21,352 nucleotides of DNA from Tubiluchus corallicola (GCA_030141605.1 JAQGDQ010001911.1:1-21352), one strand, 5' to 3'; shown: positions 1 through 11,940, numbered from the stretch's first letter. Notes: a model not told the origin generated them from the letters alone. Numbers and translations: made by a program.

Positions 1-160
1 TTATAGCAATTTTATGCATGTATCACGTGCTCACGTTGAAAGGAATTTGTGTTTGTTTTCATTTTAAATCTCTCGCAATACTGTTCTGACCGCGCCATTA
101 CATGACGTCACTACGCCACGTAAATCAGGGGAAGAAAAGTAAATGTTAAATTATGTCCCA

Positions 161-605
161 AAAAACTTTCCGTGCAAATGTATATTGCTTAGCATTTCGC
201 TTACCTGCTGGAAAGACTTACGTAAATAGAAAATAAAATTATTAATTGTTTGAAATGTTTTCACCAATTGGTAAAATGTCGCTGACTCACCCTCCAGGGT
301 GCGCCACTCATTAAGCAAAACCGTATTTTTAATTTTATTGACAAGATGCAGTAATTTAATTTTACTTAGTGACGTGGACGCTACGACTGCTCTGATTATT
401 TTTTCAAACTTTATTCAGTGTTAAGTAAACTTGTTTCAAATGACTTGTCGTCAAAATGGCTGCGTCTAACGGTCATCGCGGGACTTTAAATTTACAAGTT
501 TTACACAACGTTACTGGCGACGCAAGCCTGTATGCAAAGGGTAGTATGTAAGAGGCATAAAACTTCAAGCTTTTTGTAAATAGAGGGTTTTCTTGTGCTT
601 TAAAG
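161..605 (-). repeat. Interspersed repeat X, copy A
   Basis: This segment aligns by eye, on the minus strand, with 12534-12926 and 18730-19184. Shared blocks on the minus strand are an end block TTTAAAGCACAAGAAAAC, a core containing GACGCAGCCATTTTGACGAC, a block GGCGCACCCTGGAGGGTGAG followed by TCAGCGACATTTTACC, and a far-end block TTTGCACGGAAAGTTTT. The matches are interrupted by substitutions and small indels, so this is an old, diverged family. No coding capacity and no clear Pol III boxes are visible. I do not recognise the family; a non-autonomous transposable element is the likely nature, by inference from dispersal in both orientations. Confidence 0.85.
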
Positions 606-936
606 TCAGTCAGCATATTCCAGCTTTAAAACAGCAAAGCACCGATACAGCAAGAACAACTGACAATCAGGGGTATGTGAGGTAAGTTGGCTCATGCAGT
701 ACAAACAAAGAAGCGTACAGTTATCGCATAGTAAGAATATTAGATTCAAACACGCTTGAAAATAACTATAGACGTTTGTGGCTCCGCCTGTGAAATGAAA
801 TTTAGCCTTATTAGTGCAGCTTTCAGTTTCATAGTACAATCCTGTTCTGTTTAAACGTATTCTTTGCAGCAAGATTATTTCACGCTGTTATGCCTTGATG
901 ATTTAATAGTGCGTACACTAAATCATAGTCGCCATC
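606..936. other. No recognisable feature
   Basis: This is AT-rich single-copy-looking sequence between repeat X and the TCA field. A minus-strand open frame of 88 codons at 606-872 shows no recognisable domain and is probably chance. Confidence 0.5.
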
Positions 937-1000
937 GCCATTGTTGTTACCATTATCGTTACCATTATCATTATCTGTATCGTTACCATTACCATTACCG

Positions 1001-1038
<38 letters not shown>

Positions 1039-1051
1039 GTCGTCGTCGTCG

Positions 1052-1141
<90 letters not shown>

Positions 1142-1172
1142 CCATCATCATCATCGTCGTCGTCGTCGTCGT

Positions 1173-1204
<32 letters not shown>

Positions 1205-1440
1205 TCGTCATCATCATCATCATCACCATCATCATTATCGTCATGTTCGTCACCATCATCATTATCATAACCATGATCGCCACCAACACCACCACCCCCA
1301 CCACCTCCACTACCACCACCACCACCATCACCACCACCACCATCACTACCGCCACCATCACTACCACCACCATCATCACCGTCAGCATCACCATCATCAC
1401 CATCGCCATCATCATCATCATTATTGTTTTTATTATTACC
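937..1440. repeat. TCA trinucleotide microsatellite field
   Basis: A degenerate lead-in of GTTACCATTATC-like repeats (937-1000) passes into pure TCA from 1001. It carries GTC interruptions near 1038-1053 and 1155-1173, then ACC/ATC mixtures from about 1174, ending near 1421-1440. Every frame on both strands is open over long stretches (poly-His, poly-Ser, poly-Met), as expected for a stop-free trinucleotide repeat. That is not evidence of a gene. A similar TCA tract with GTC interruptions occurs at 12927-13083. Confidence 0.97.
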
Positions 1441-1587
1441 GCATATTTAACGTTTCACAAAGATCTTTGTAAACAACGTATAAACGTCGTGATTGTCATT
1501 CCAATCATAAATATTATACTATAATATCATTACATACTTTTTTTATCAAAATAATGAATGAATGGTTTTAATACAGCACTGTAGCTA

Positions 1588-1629
1588 CTGTATCATTTTG
1601 GTTTATCATCGAAGCAACCAGCACGACAG

Positions 1630-1712
<83 letters not shown>

Positions 1713-1776
1713 ACTAATGCTGTATCATTTTGGTTTATCATTAAAGCAACCAGCACGACAGTTGTGTGTGTGTGTG
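1588..1776. repeat. TG microsatellite in a tandem duplication
   Basis: A 43-bp segment at 1588-1630 recurs at 1720-1762 with about two differences; both copies end CAGCACGACAGT and run straight into TG repeats. The first tract is 79 bp (1631-1709) and the second is 14 bp (1763-1776). The period is 132 bp. The duplication therefore carried a TG tract, and the two tracts now differ strongly in length. Confidence 0.95.
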
Positions 1777-1974
1777 ACGTAATCCCAGCAAAAGTTCCTT
1801 GTCAGCTTATTCGTTTTTACAGCAGTCTTGCTGTCTTTCACAGACGCGTGAAACGCCACTGGAAACTTGGATAAGTGAAATGTACAACAGACATAAATTC
1901 TTGAAAGTCAGGATCGCGTCTGCAGCAGCAAAAAGATTGTTCACTTTGCGTCTAGTTTTCGTGCAAACTTTCAA

Positions 1975-2367
1975 CTGACAAGTAATGGTGAGCATCGAAC
2001 GTTCGTTGTTCGATTAGAATGAGTTTGTTTAGTTCGAATTCGATTCGAACTTAAAATTATAAATTCGAATAATTCAGCACTTCACCACGTACGTTCTTTG
2101 TCATTAAACCGTTTGAAACTTCATGCAATTAGCAAAATTTAGCTGTGATTTCTGTGTTCAACGTTAAGTAAATCATTAGTGGTTTTACTGCAGAACAAAA
2201 TCGAATAATTTGCATGATCTTTGTAAGACCGCTTTTTACTGCTGGTTCGAAAACTTGTTCGAAAATATTTCAAACACAGTTCGAATTCGATTCCAATTCG
2301 AAATACCATAAATTCGGTTCGATTCGAATTCGCTTTCTGGCAGAGAATGCTCAGCCCTAGTGATAAG
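1975..2367. mobile_element. hAT-like MITE with TTCGAA subterminal repeats
   Basis: The proposed element is 1983-2359 (377 bp). Its left end reads TAATGGTGAGCAT and its right end, reverse-complemented, reads TAGGGCTGAGCAT: imperfect terminal inverted repeats of about 13 bp that resemble hAT termini. The flanking 8-mers are CTGACAAG (1975-1982) and GTGATAAG (2360-2367), matching at 6 of 8 positions; hAT elements make 8-bp target-site duplications. TTCGAA/ATTCGAAT motifs cluster near both ends, and similar arrays are known in non-autonomous hAT elements. There is no transposase frame. Superfamily assignment is an inference from ends, duplication length and motif layout. Confidence 0.6.
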
Positions 2368-2395
2368 AACTAAGTTGAGACTATGGATTTTTACA

Positions 2396-2440
2396 CATGC
2401 TAAATTACACATGCTAAATTAAATTACACATGCTATTTTA
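2396..2440. repeat. Short direct repeats ACACATGCTAAATT
   Basis: Three near-identical copies of a roughly 14-bp unit lie just downstream of the hAT-like element. This is a minor tandem repeat with no visible function. Confidence 0.8.
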
Positions 2441-2599
2441 CAGTGGCTTATCCTAAATTAGAAATTATGTTACTTGACAGATACAGCAGGGTAAACATTG
2501 ATTATGACAGTAGCATGAATACCCCGCCGTCAACTGAACCGATGTCTCGTATTGCTTTTTTGTCAATCTGCCCCTCGGAAATGCATTGTACAAAAACAA

Positions 2600-2975
2600 G
2601 TGCTTGTACCTCTCTGTTCAGAATGGTTCAGTTGTGACGTGTGCACGAGCTCATGCGTGAGCACAACGGTGAACCTGAATTTTGGATTTTAAATTTACAA
2701 ATTTGTCAAGTTTTTGTGTATAAGTGTTGTGCAGTAGCACTGTACTTTAATTTTTGCTTTCGCAAACACGTGTAAGACGCTCGTGAAATGTTTGCGCTGT
2801 TGAAAATTATGTTCGTTTGTGATGTCATAACAAACTGCACTCGCCAGCCGTTAATTAAGTTCTTAACCCATTATTTAATTATCAGAAACGCTTTGACCTT
2901 ATTATGGCTGCTGATGTGTATTGATGTAAAGTACTGTATTTAAAACTGGCGTGGTACGTGAAAAATCAGCCTGTT
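2600..2975 (+). repeat. Interspersed repeat Y, copy 1
   Basis: This copy matches 10365-10750 on the same strand and the pair 8982-9268 (minus) / 20625-20897 (plus). Shared landmarks in order are GCTCATGCGTGAGCACA, CAGTAGCACTGTACTT, GCTTTCGCAAACACGTG, ACGCTCGTGGAA-like, GTTGAAAATTATGTT, TTTGTGATGTC, TATTTAATTATCA and a closing GTGAAAAATC. CACGTG and other short palindromic motifs recur. I do not recognise the family. No frame shows a known domain, so this is probably a non-autonomous element. Confidence 0.85.
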
Positions 2976-3308
2976 CTCCTTTAATGTGACTCTCATCACC
3001 CGAAGTTTACACGAATTTCCATTCAATTTTTAAGTGGGCGACCACACAGCATCCGCACAACGGATGATGATCATCATGGCTTACGTTATAATTAAGTAAT
3101 GTACTTCTAGCTATAATCTAGAGCCCATATACCAGCTGTAGCGAAATTAGCTAGTATTGCAGCTGCCCAGTATCCATTAAGAATATTACTATGATAAAAG
3201 AGAGTGCATTATGGTTTATAGTTTACAAGAAAATGCGCCATTTTCTACCACAGTGATAACCAATAGATAAACTTGGCTTAAAACTTGAAAAGAAGTTAAA
3301 TTTTTATT
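2976..3308. other. No recognisable feature
   Basis: This is AT-rich spacer between repeat Y and the TTTC tract. I see no coding, RNA or repeat signal in it. Confidence 0.5.
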
Positions 3309-3840
<532 letters not shown>

Positions 3841-3880
3841 AATTTTCGCCTGCTTTGTTGGTTGGTTGGCCGGTTTATAG

Positions 3881-4398
3881 TTTTGTGTGTCAGTGTCCAC
3901 CAGGAAGCCATCCGAATCTTAGAAATCAATAGCAGGTTTTGTATGTCAGTGTCCACCAGGAAGCCATCCGAATCTTAGAAATCAATAGCAGGTTTTGTGT
4001 GTCAGTGTCCACCAGGAAGCCATCCGAATCTTAGAAATCAATAGCAGGTTTTGTGTGTCAGTGTCCACCAGGAAGCCATCCGAATCTTAGAAATCAATAG
4101 CAGGTTTTGTGTGTCAGTGTCCACCAGGAAGCCATCTGAATCTTAGAAATCAATAGCAGGTTTTGTATGTCAGTGTCCACCAGGAAGCCATCTGAATCTT
4201 AGAAATCAATAGCAGGTTTTGTATGTCAGTGTCCACCAGGAAGCCATCTGAATTTTAGAAACCAATGGCACGTTTTGTATGTCAGTGTCCACCAGGAAGC
4301 CATCTGAATCTTAGAAATCAATAGCATGTTTTGTATGTCAGTGTCCACCAGGAAGCCATCTGAATCTTAAAAATCAATAGCATGTTTTGTATGTCAGT
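3881..4398. repeat. 56-bp minisatellite, 9 copies plus a partial tenth
   Basis: Units begin TTTTGTRTGTCAGTGTCC at 3881, 3937, 3993, 4049, 4105, 4161, 4217, 4273 and 4329, with a 14-bp remnant at 4385. Spacing is exactly 56 bp throughout. The first four units carry CATCCGAATC and the later ones CATCTGAATC. Units from 4217 on gain further changes, such as CATGTTTTG at the join. Because 56 is not a multiple of 3, a conserved protein repeat is not implied. Confidence 0.98.
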
Positions 4399-4836
4399 TC
4401 GGCACCAAACGCAGCGACTAACTAGATTTGTGCTATTATTTCATAGATGATTTTCAGTCTGGGCTTTAAAATTGCATAAGTTCATTTATAATTAAGAAAC
4501 TGCGCATAGCTTTCATACAGTCTAGATTGTAAGAGCTTCCAGAATTGCTGTACAACAACGAATTATTGCAAAGAAGCCAGCACGCTAATTGAGCTCTAGA
4601 GTCCAAGGATTTTTTGATTTGTGAACTTCTTTGGTTTAAACTGAAACCTGATGCATAAATTTGCAAAAAGCAAAATTAATAATTTATTGCATGGAGAAAA
4701 GGCAGAATTTTATGTAAAATTTTCACGAAGGTCCCGATTGCGTCCAGTCAGTTCAATTCAACTCAGTTTGTAGCATTTCAGATTGGCTTATTTCGGTTTA
4801 TTGCAATGATTCAGTTCATCTCGTTTAAGCTAGTTT
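4399..4836. other. Spacer with decayed pentamer repeats at its right edge
   Basis: There is no gene signal. From about 4745 rightward, CAGTT/CAATT/CAACT-like pentamers appear (TTCAATTCAACTCAG) and look like a decayed margin of the pentanucleotide field that follows. Confidence 0.55.
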
Positions 4837-5400
4837 CGGTTCAGTTCGGTTCGGTTAGGTCCCGGTCCCGGTCAGTCCAGTCCAGTGCAGTGCAGTGCAG
4901 TGCAGTCCAGTCCAGTCCAGTCCAGTCCAGTCCAGTCCAGTCCAGTCCAGTCCAGTCCAGTCCAGTCCAGTCCAGTCCAGTCCAGTATAATCCAATCCAA
5001 TCCAATCCAATCCAGTCCAGTCCAGTCCAGTCAAGCCAATCCAGTCCAGTCCAGTCCAGTCCAGTCCAGTCCAGTCCAGTCCAGTCCATCCAGTGCAGTG
5101 CAGTGCAGTGCAGTGCAGTGCAGTGTCAATTCAATTCAATTCAATTCAATTCAATTCAGTCCAGTCCAGTCCAGTCCAGTCCAGTCCAGTCCAGTCCAGT
5201 CCAGTCCAGTCCAGTCCAATCCAGTGCAGTGCAGTGCAGTGTCAATTCAATTCAATTCAATTCAATTCAATTCAATTCAATTCAATTCAATTCAATTCAA
5301 TTCAATTCAATTCAATTCAATTTAAGTCAATTCAATTCAATTCAATTCAATACGATTCCGTTCAACTCAGCTCAAGTAAATCCAATTCAACTCGACTCAC
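4837..5400. repeat. Compound pentanucleotide repeat field
   Basis: One five-base register is kept across several variant motifs: GGTTC/GGTCC (4837-4871), CCAGT (about 4873-5091, interrupted by CCAAT units near 4988-5043), GCAGT (5092-5126), CAATT (5127-5158), CCAGT (5159-5222), GCAGT (5223-5241), CAATT (5242-5350), then decayed units to 5400. The order CCAGT, GCAGT, CAATT occurs twice. Open frames here are stop-free repeat artefacts. Confidence 0.97.
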
Positions 5401-5986
5401 TTTTATGCTACTGCAAACTTGTAAAAGATGATCGCTCATCATTATTAATTATTGTCATTAGTAGAGGATAAAGTGAATTAATTTTATTCACATTTTGAAG
5501 CCTAAATGTACAGTAACAGCTAACAAATCGTTCCAACTTATTAGAGTAATAGCATCTACAACAATGATAATTATGGAGAGGAAGATTAATTAGTGATATT
5601 ACTGACGCTGTGTGCGATGCTGCGTTACACTCATCTTCCTCCGGCAATGTTTCGCAGCTTCCTGTTTCTGATCATAAAACATTTTAATAATTAACTGTAA
5701 TATATGCGCCCTATATACCCGACGCTCTAATTAACGTTTATTAATTGTTAATGTAATGAGGTTTTATGGTACAGAAACGCTTCCAATCTAGTTTGCGTGA
5801 AGGAAAGTTTAGACTGAAGGTGTTACGTGGGCGGTACTGAGGGTATTGTCAAAGTCATTTTCTCAATTTATTATAATATAATTGTGTATAATAAATTATA
5901 ATTGCATTTTCCCACTTACCAGGTAGAGCGTTAGAATGTCTGCCAGGTGTAACAATAGCCAAGGATAAAACCAGCAGAGGGCATAA
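5401..5986. other. No recognisable feature
   Basis: This is AT-rich sequence. A 79-codon minus-strand open frame (5408-5647) has no recognisable domain. The last part, immediately 5' of the LINE fragment, may be more of the retro-element with its frame broken by a stop at 5984-5986. Confidence 0.5.
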
Positions 5987-7438
<1,452 letters not shown>

Positions 7439-7493
7439 GCAGCAGCAACAGCAATAGCACAGCAACAGTAGTAAAAACAACAACAACAACAGC

Positions 7494-7587
<94 letters not shown>

Positions 7588-7626
7588 GCAACGACAACAA
7601 CAACAACAACAACAACAACAAGCAGT

Positions 7627-7708
<82 letters not shown>

Positions 7709-7729
7709 GCAACGACAACAACAGCAACG

Positions 7730-7768
<39 letters not shown>

Positions 7769-8149
7769 GCAATAGCAGCAGCAGCAAGAATAACAACAAT
7801 GAGGACGACGACGGTGATGGTGACGGAGATGGTGACTGCAAAGATAACAACGACAACGACAGTGACAGCAACAACAACAACAGCAACAGCAATGGCAAAG
7901 ACAACAACAACAACAACGACAACGTCAATGACAGCAACAGCAACAGCGACAGCGACAGCAACAGCAACAGCAACAGCAACAACAGCAACAACAACAGCAA
8001 CAGCAACAGCAACAGCAACAACAACAACGACAGCAACTGTAATAGCAACAGCAGCAGCAGCAGCAAGAACAACAACAACAGCAGCAACAGCAACAGCAAC
8101 AGCAACGGCAAAGACAACAACAACAACAACAACAACAGCAATGGCAAAG

Positions 8150-8188
<39 letters not shown>

Positions 8189-8238
8189 GCAACAACAACA
8201 ACAACAACAACAACTACAGCAACAGCAACAGCAACAGC

Positions 8239-8278
<40 letters not shown>

Positions 8279-8304
8279 GCAGCAACAGCAACAACAACGA
8301 CTGC

Positions 8305-8372
<68 letters not shown>

Positions 8373-8374
8373 CT

Positions 8375-8425
<51 letters not shown>

Positions 8426-8455
8426 ACAACAACAACAAAAACAACAACAACAACG

Positions 8456-8530
<75 letters not shown>

Positions 8531-8549
8531 GCAACAACAACAACAACGA
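7439..8549. repeat. CAA/CAG trinucleotide field, 1.1 kb
   Basis: Long CAA runs alternate with CAG, CGA and CAGCAA stretches. An internal island at about 7796-7865 departs to GAC/GGTGAY units. The string GGCAAAGACAAC recurs near 7893, 8106 and 8143, showing that larger segments were duplicated inside the field. Long frames in several registers (poly-Thr on plus; poly-Val, poly-Cys, poly-Leu on minus) lack any non-repetitive coding sequence. The right edge (TCGTTGTTG on minus) is repeated at the window end as part of the outer inverted duplication. Confidence 0.97.
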
Positions 8550-8981
8550 CATCGATGAGTTCGCCATTGTTTTTCGTAACAAACCAAAACAACTGATCGG
8601 TTTTTTGAGAATAAACAGAAGAATGTGTAGCTGTGATACCAATGTATCAGAAAGCCAGTTACCTATGAAAATACAAAACTCAGTTCAACATGCTGATTCT
8701 TACGCTTCTGCATAAACTGGCTAAATTATTAGTCTTTACGAAACGAATATTTGTATTTCAAAATTGATAGATGGTTTTGCTTTGTAACAGCGATGAATAA
8801 TTCCAACACAACTTGTGGATAATTAATCACGGCGAATGAAGCTTTCATAATGAATGGATTTCGTGACGCATGCGCAACAGCATCTTAGCAGGTTTGAGCT
8901 TGTGCGTGTTTTAGAAAATTGTTGATAGTTAATTTATCGGAATGAATGGAATGCAAGGTAGGTTGACGGTCAGATGCAAAC

Positions 8982-9268
8982 ACGGATTTTTCATATCACA
9001 TCGGACATTCCATTTTGTAGAACGTATATAGTTTAACACGTACAATAATGCTGTAGTGTTTTTGATAATTAAATAATATATTAAGATCTCAATTAACAGC
9101 GGAAGACCCCAGCTATTGACGACATCACAAATTAACATAATTTTCAACATCACAGATTTCCACGAGCGTGTTGCACGTGTTTGCGAAAGCGTTTCTGATA
9201 ATTAAATTATAGCCTAAAAACTTAATTAACGGCAAGCAAGCCCAACTACTGATGACATCACAAACTAA
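8982..9268 (-). repeat. Interspersed repeat Y, copy 3 (partial dimer)
   Basis: On the minus strand it carries GCTTTCGCAAACACGTG, CAACACGCTCGTGGAA, GTTGAAAATTATGTTAA and TATTTAATTATCA, as in copies 1 and 2. An extra partial unit (TTAGTTTGTGATG to the GCTTTCG junction) sits upstream on the minus strand, giving a roughly 121-bp tandem step. It lies within arm L. Confidence 0.85.
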
Positions 9269-9318
9269 AATAATAATAATAATAATAATGATAATAATAA
9301 TAATAATAATAATAATAA

Positions 9319-9399
<81 letters not shown>

Positions 9400-9418
9400 C
9401 AGCAGCAGCAGCAGCAGT

Positions 9419-9450
<32 letters not shown>

Positions 9451-9451
9451 C

Positions 9452-9507
<56 letters not shown>

Positions 9508-9567
9508 CAGCAGCAGCAGCAGCAGAAGCAGCAGTAGCAGCAGCAGTAGCAGCAGCAGTAGTAGTAT
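9268..9567. repeat. TAA / GTA / GCA compound microsatellite
   Basis: The tract runs TAA (9268-9318), then GTA (9319-9399), then mixed GCA/GTA to 9567. It is the arm-L counterpart of the mirrored tract at about 20391-20624, where the order is reversed as expected. It begins exactly within repeat Y, next to TTAGTTTGTGATG on the minus strand. Confidence 0.97.
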
Positions 9568-10364
9568 TTCCTTTTCTTATTACGTTTTAAATACGTACAT
9601 AAACAAAATGAACATAATTTTCATCCAGAATTTTCTCTGACAAGAGTAAATTGTTTTTACCAAGAGTTTATCATTGTTTTCAGTTTGACTCTAACACTGC
9701 ACTATCACACAGTTTCTCTGTGCATCGGAATGCTTGCTGCGCATTTCCTAAGCATGTAATATGCTCCGAAACACAAAGGCTATTTATACACCGTCGTAAT
9801 TTATAAGACGAAACTTATCAAGGTTGTCAAAGCGGGAGCGAGGAGAGTGATTTTCAACGAACGATGATGAGAATGAACGACGCCGTTAAATTTTCATTTA
9901 GCATCAACGCCGCGTCTTCTCACCGCTTTGTGACATAAAAGTTGGAAAATAATATTTTCATCGCATCCTGGTCAAGTTTTGATGCGCGAACCGATACAGT
10001 CATGTCGCCATGCCGCCATATTTGTACAGGGTGGCGCAGAAAACGTGACTAAGTTTAGACTGGAATAATATTAGAAGCGAGTATCTTATAAAGTTGAAAT
10101 TTCACGGCGTGACATTACACTGTGTTGGCTTTTAGTTATGAACGTTACGAGTTTACCAACGTTAGACTGTAGTCAAAACAATCTACTCCTTAAAATTTTG
10201 AAAGGAAACATACTATTTTTTTAAAAATGACTTACGTGAAAGAATTATTATCACACAAACGCAATTTCACGTTCGCACAACTAGTTCTTCGCTGTTACAT
10301 GCATTTCGCCATTTGCTAGTTAGACGGGCACTAGCGTCGGCATTACGGAAACGCTTTGCAAAAA
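9568..10364. other. No recognisable gene; one possible transposon-end motif
   Basis: This is unique-looking sequence without a credible open frame. TACAGGGTGGCGCAG at about 10024 resembles the CAGGGTG-type termini of some animal DNA transposons, but I found no matching inverted partner nearby. Confidence 0.4.
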
Positions 10365-10750
10365 AGAGAGTGCTGTACTTCACAGTTCAGAGGTGCTAGT
10401 TTGTGAGGATCTGCACACGTTTGACAGCTCATGCGTGAGCACAGTGGTAAATTTGAATTCTGAGTTTTTATCTTAAAACATGCCTAGTTTTAGTACAGGA
10501 CACTAAATCTCTTACAGTAGCACTGTACTTCAATTTTCGCTTTCACAAACACGTGCAACACGCTCGTGGAATATTTTTGCTGTTGAAAATTATGTTAGTT
10601 TGTGAGGTCAACAATAGTTGGGCTCACCTGCCGTCAATTAAATTTTTAATCTATTATTTAATTATCAAGAACGCTTTTGCATTATTAATTGTATTAAAAT
10701 GTATACTTTTTGTCATCCTCGAAAATTGGGTAGTGTATGAAAAATCATCC
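10365..10750 (+). repeat. Interspersed repeat Y, copy 2
   Basis: It has the same ordered landmarks as copy 1: GCTCATGCGTGAGCACAG, CAGTAGCACTGTACTT, CAAACACGTGCAACACGC, GTTGAAAATTATGTTAG, TATTTAATTATCA and ATGAAAAATC. There is no microsatellite inside this copy, so it shows the uninterrupted arrangement. An overlapping 79-codon frame (10553-10792) has no known domain. Confidence 0.85.
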
Positions 10751-10980
10751 TGTCTTCCTTCAAGTTATGGCCGACAATGTTTTGCATGTTAAAAATCAAC
10801 ATCATCTAATTATCAATCATCCATCATCAAAACAGCCACTTTGACGTGTGAAACACTTAATACAGTCAGCAAAATAACAAAGAAATCAGCCAATTTATAT
10901 CATAATTTTCACCAGAAAAACTAATATAATAAAGATTTGTAAAGGAATGCCTGCAAAGTTTGACCCAAACTGGATTTTTA

Positions 10981-11938
10981 TTGGTCACTGATCTATCGGT
11001 TTTATCAAACATCGGTCTATTCGGTCACTGATCTATCGGCCTTATCAAACATTGGTCCATTCGGTCACTGATCTATCGGCCTTATCAAACATTGGTCCAT
11101 TCGGTCGCCGATCTATCGGTTTTATTAAACATCGGTCCATTCGGTCACTGATCTATCGGCCTTATCAAACATTGGTCCATTCGGTCACCGATCTATCGGT
11201 TTTATCAAACATCGGTCCATTCGGTCACCAATCTATCGGTTTTATTAAACATCGGTCCATTCAGTCACCGATCTATCAGTTTTATCAAACATCGGTCTAT
11301 TCAGTCACCGATCTATTGGTTTTATCAAACATCGGTCTATTCGGTCGCCGATCTATCGGTTTTATCAAACATCGGTCTATTCAGTCACCGATCTATCGGT
11401 TTTATCAAACATCGGTCCATTCAGTCACCGATCTATTGGTTTTATCAAAAATCGGTCCATTCAGTCACCGATTTATCGGTTTTATCAAACATCGGTCTAT
11501 TCAGTCACTGATCTATTGGTTTTATCAAACATCGGTCCATTCAGTCACTGATCTATCGGCCTTATCAAACATTGGTCCATTCGGTCACCGATCTATCGGT
11601 TTTATCAAACATCGGTCCATTCGGTCACCGATCTATCGGTTTTATTAAACATCGGTCCATTCAGTCACCGATCTATCAGTTTTATCAAACATCGGTCTAT
11701 TCAGTCACCGATCTATCGGTTTTATCAAACATCGGTCTATTCGGTCGCCGATCTATCGGTTTTATCAAACATTGGTCTATTCAGTCACCGATCTATTGGT
11801 TTTATCAAACATCGGTCCATTCAGTCACCGATCTATTGGTTTTATCAAACATCGGTCCATTCAGTCACCGATCTATCGGTTTTATCAAACATCGGTCTAT
11901 TCAGTCACCGATCTATTGGTTTTATCAAACATTGGTCC
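10981..11938. repeat. 40-bp minisatellite, 24 units, with 400-bp higher-order repeat
   Basis: The unit contains ATCTATCGGTTTTATCAAAC followed by ATCGGTCYATTCRGTCACYG; spacing is exactly 40 bp from 10981 to the degenerate last unit. Diagnostic variants (GGCCTTATC, TTATTAAAC, ATCTATCAGT, TCGCCG) occur in the same order in units 5-14 (11141-11540) and units 15-24 (11541-11940), defining a ten-unit block. The unit lacks stops in any plus-strand frame, which explains the 198-, 126- and 65-codon open frames here. They are not evidence of a protein. Confidence 0.97.
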
Positions 11939-11940
11939 AA

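Larger units (their letters stand above)
8529..9567 (-). repeat. Outer inverted duplication, arm L
   Basis: Reverse-complemented, this matches about 20391-21352 almost base for base over the non-microsatellite part (8550-9267 against about 20624-21332). Both arms contain the same 74-codon open frame with identical translation (8929-9153 minus; 20728-20952 plus). Small differences exist, such as GTGGATAATTAATC here against GCTGATAATTAATC in the reverse complement of arm R. The microsatellite inside the arm differs in length between copies. The partner arm runs off the window end, so the full length is unknown. Confidence 0.95.

Noticed and set aside
864-1524. 202-codon histidine-rich and overlapping Ser/Met/Thr-rich open frames
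   Set aside because: All three plus frames and a minus frame are open because TCA repeats lack stops; there is no non-repetitive coding sequence or gene structure around them.
2313-2332. tRNA B-box-like string GGTTCGATTCGAA
   Set aside because: It is one of many TTCGAA repeats in the hAT-like element; no A box, cloverleaf or SINE structure surrounds it.
2443-2637. 64-codon open frame before repeat Y copy 1
   Set aside because: No domain, short, and flanked by mobile elements; no evidence of a gene.
3881-4398. CRISPR-like array (also considered for 10981-11938 and 15684-16913)
   Set aside because: The whole unit repeats head to tail with no unique spacers, there are no cas genes, and the DNA is clearly eukaryotic. 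These are minisatellites.
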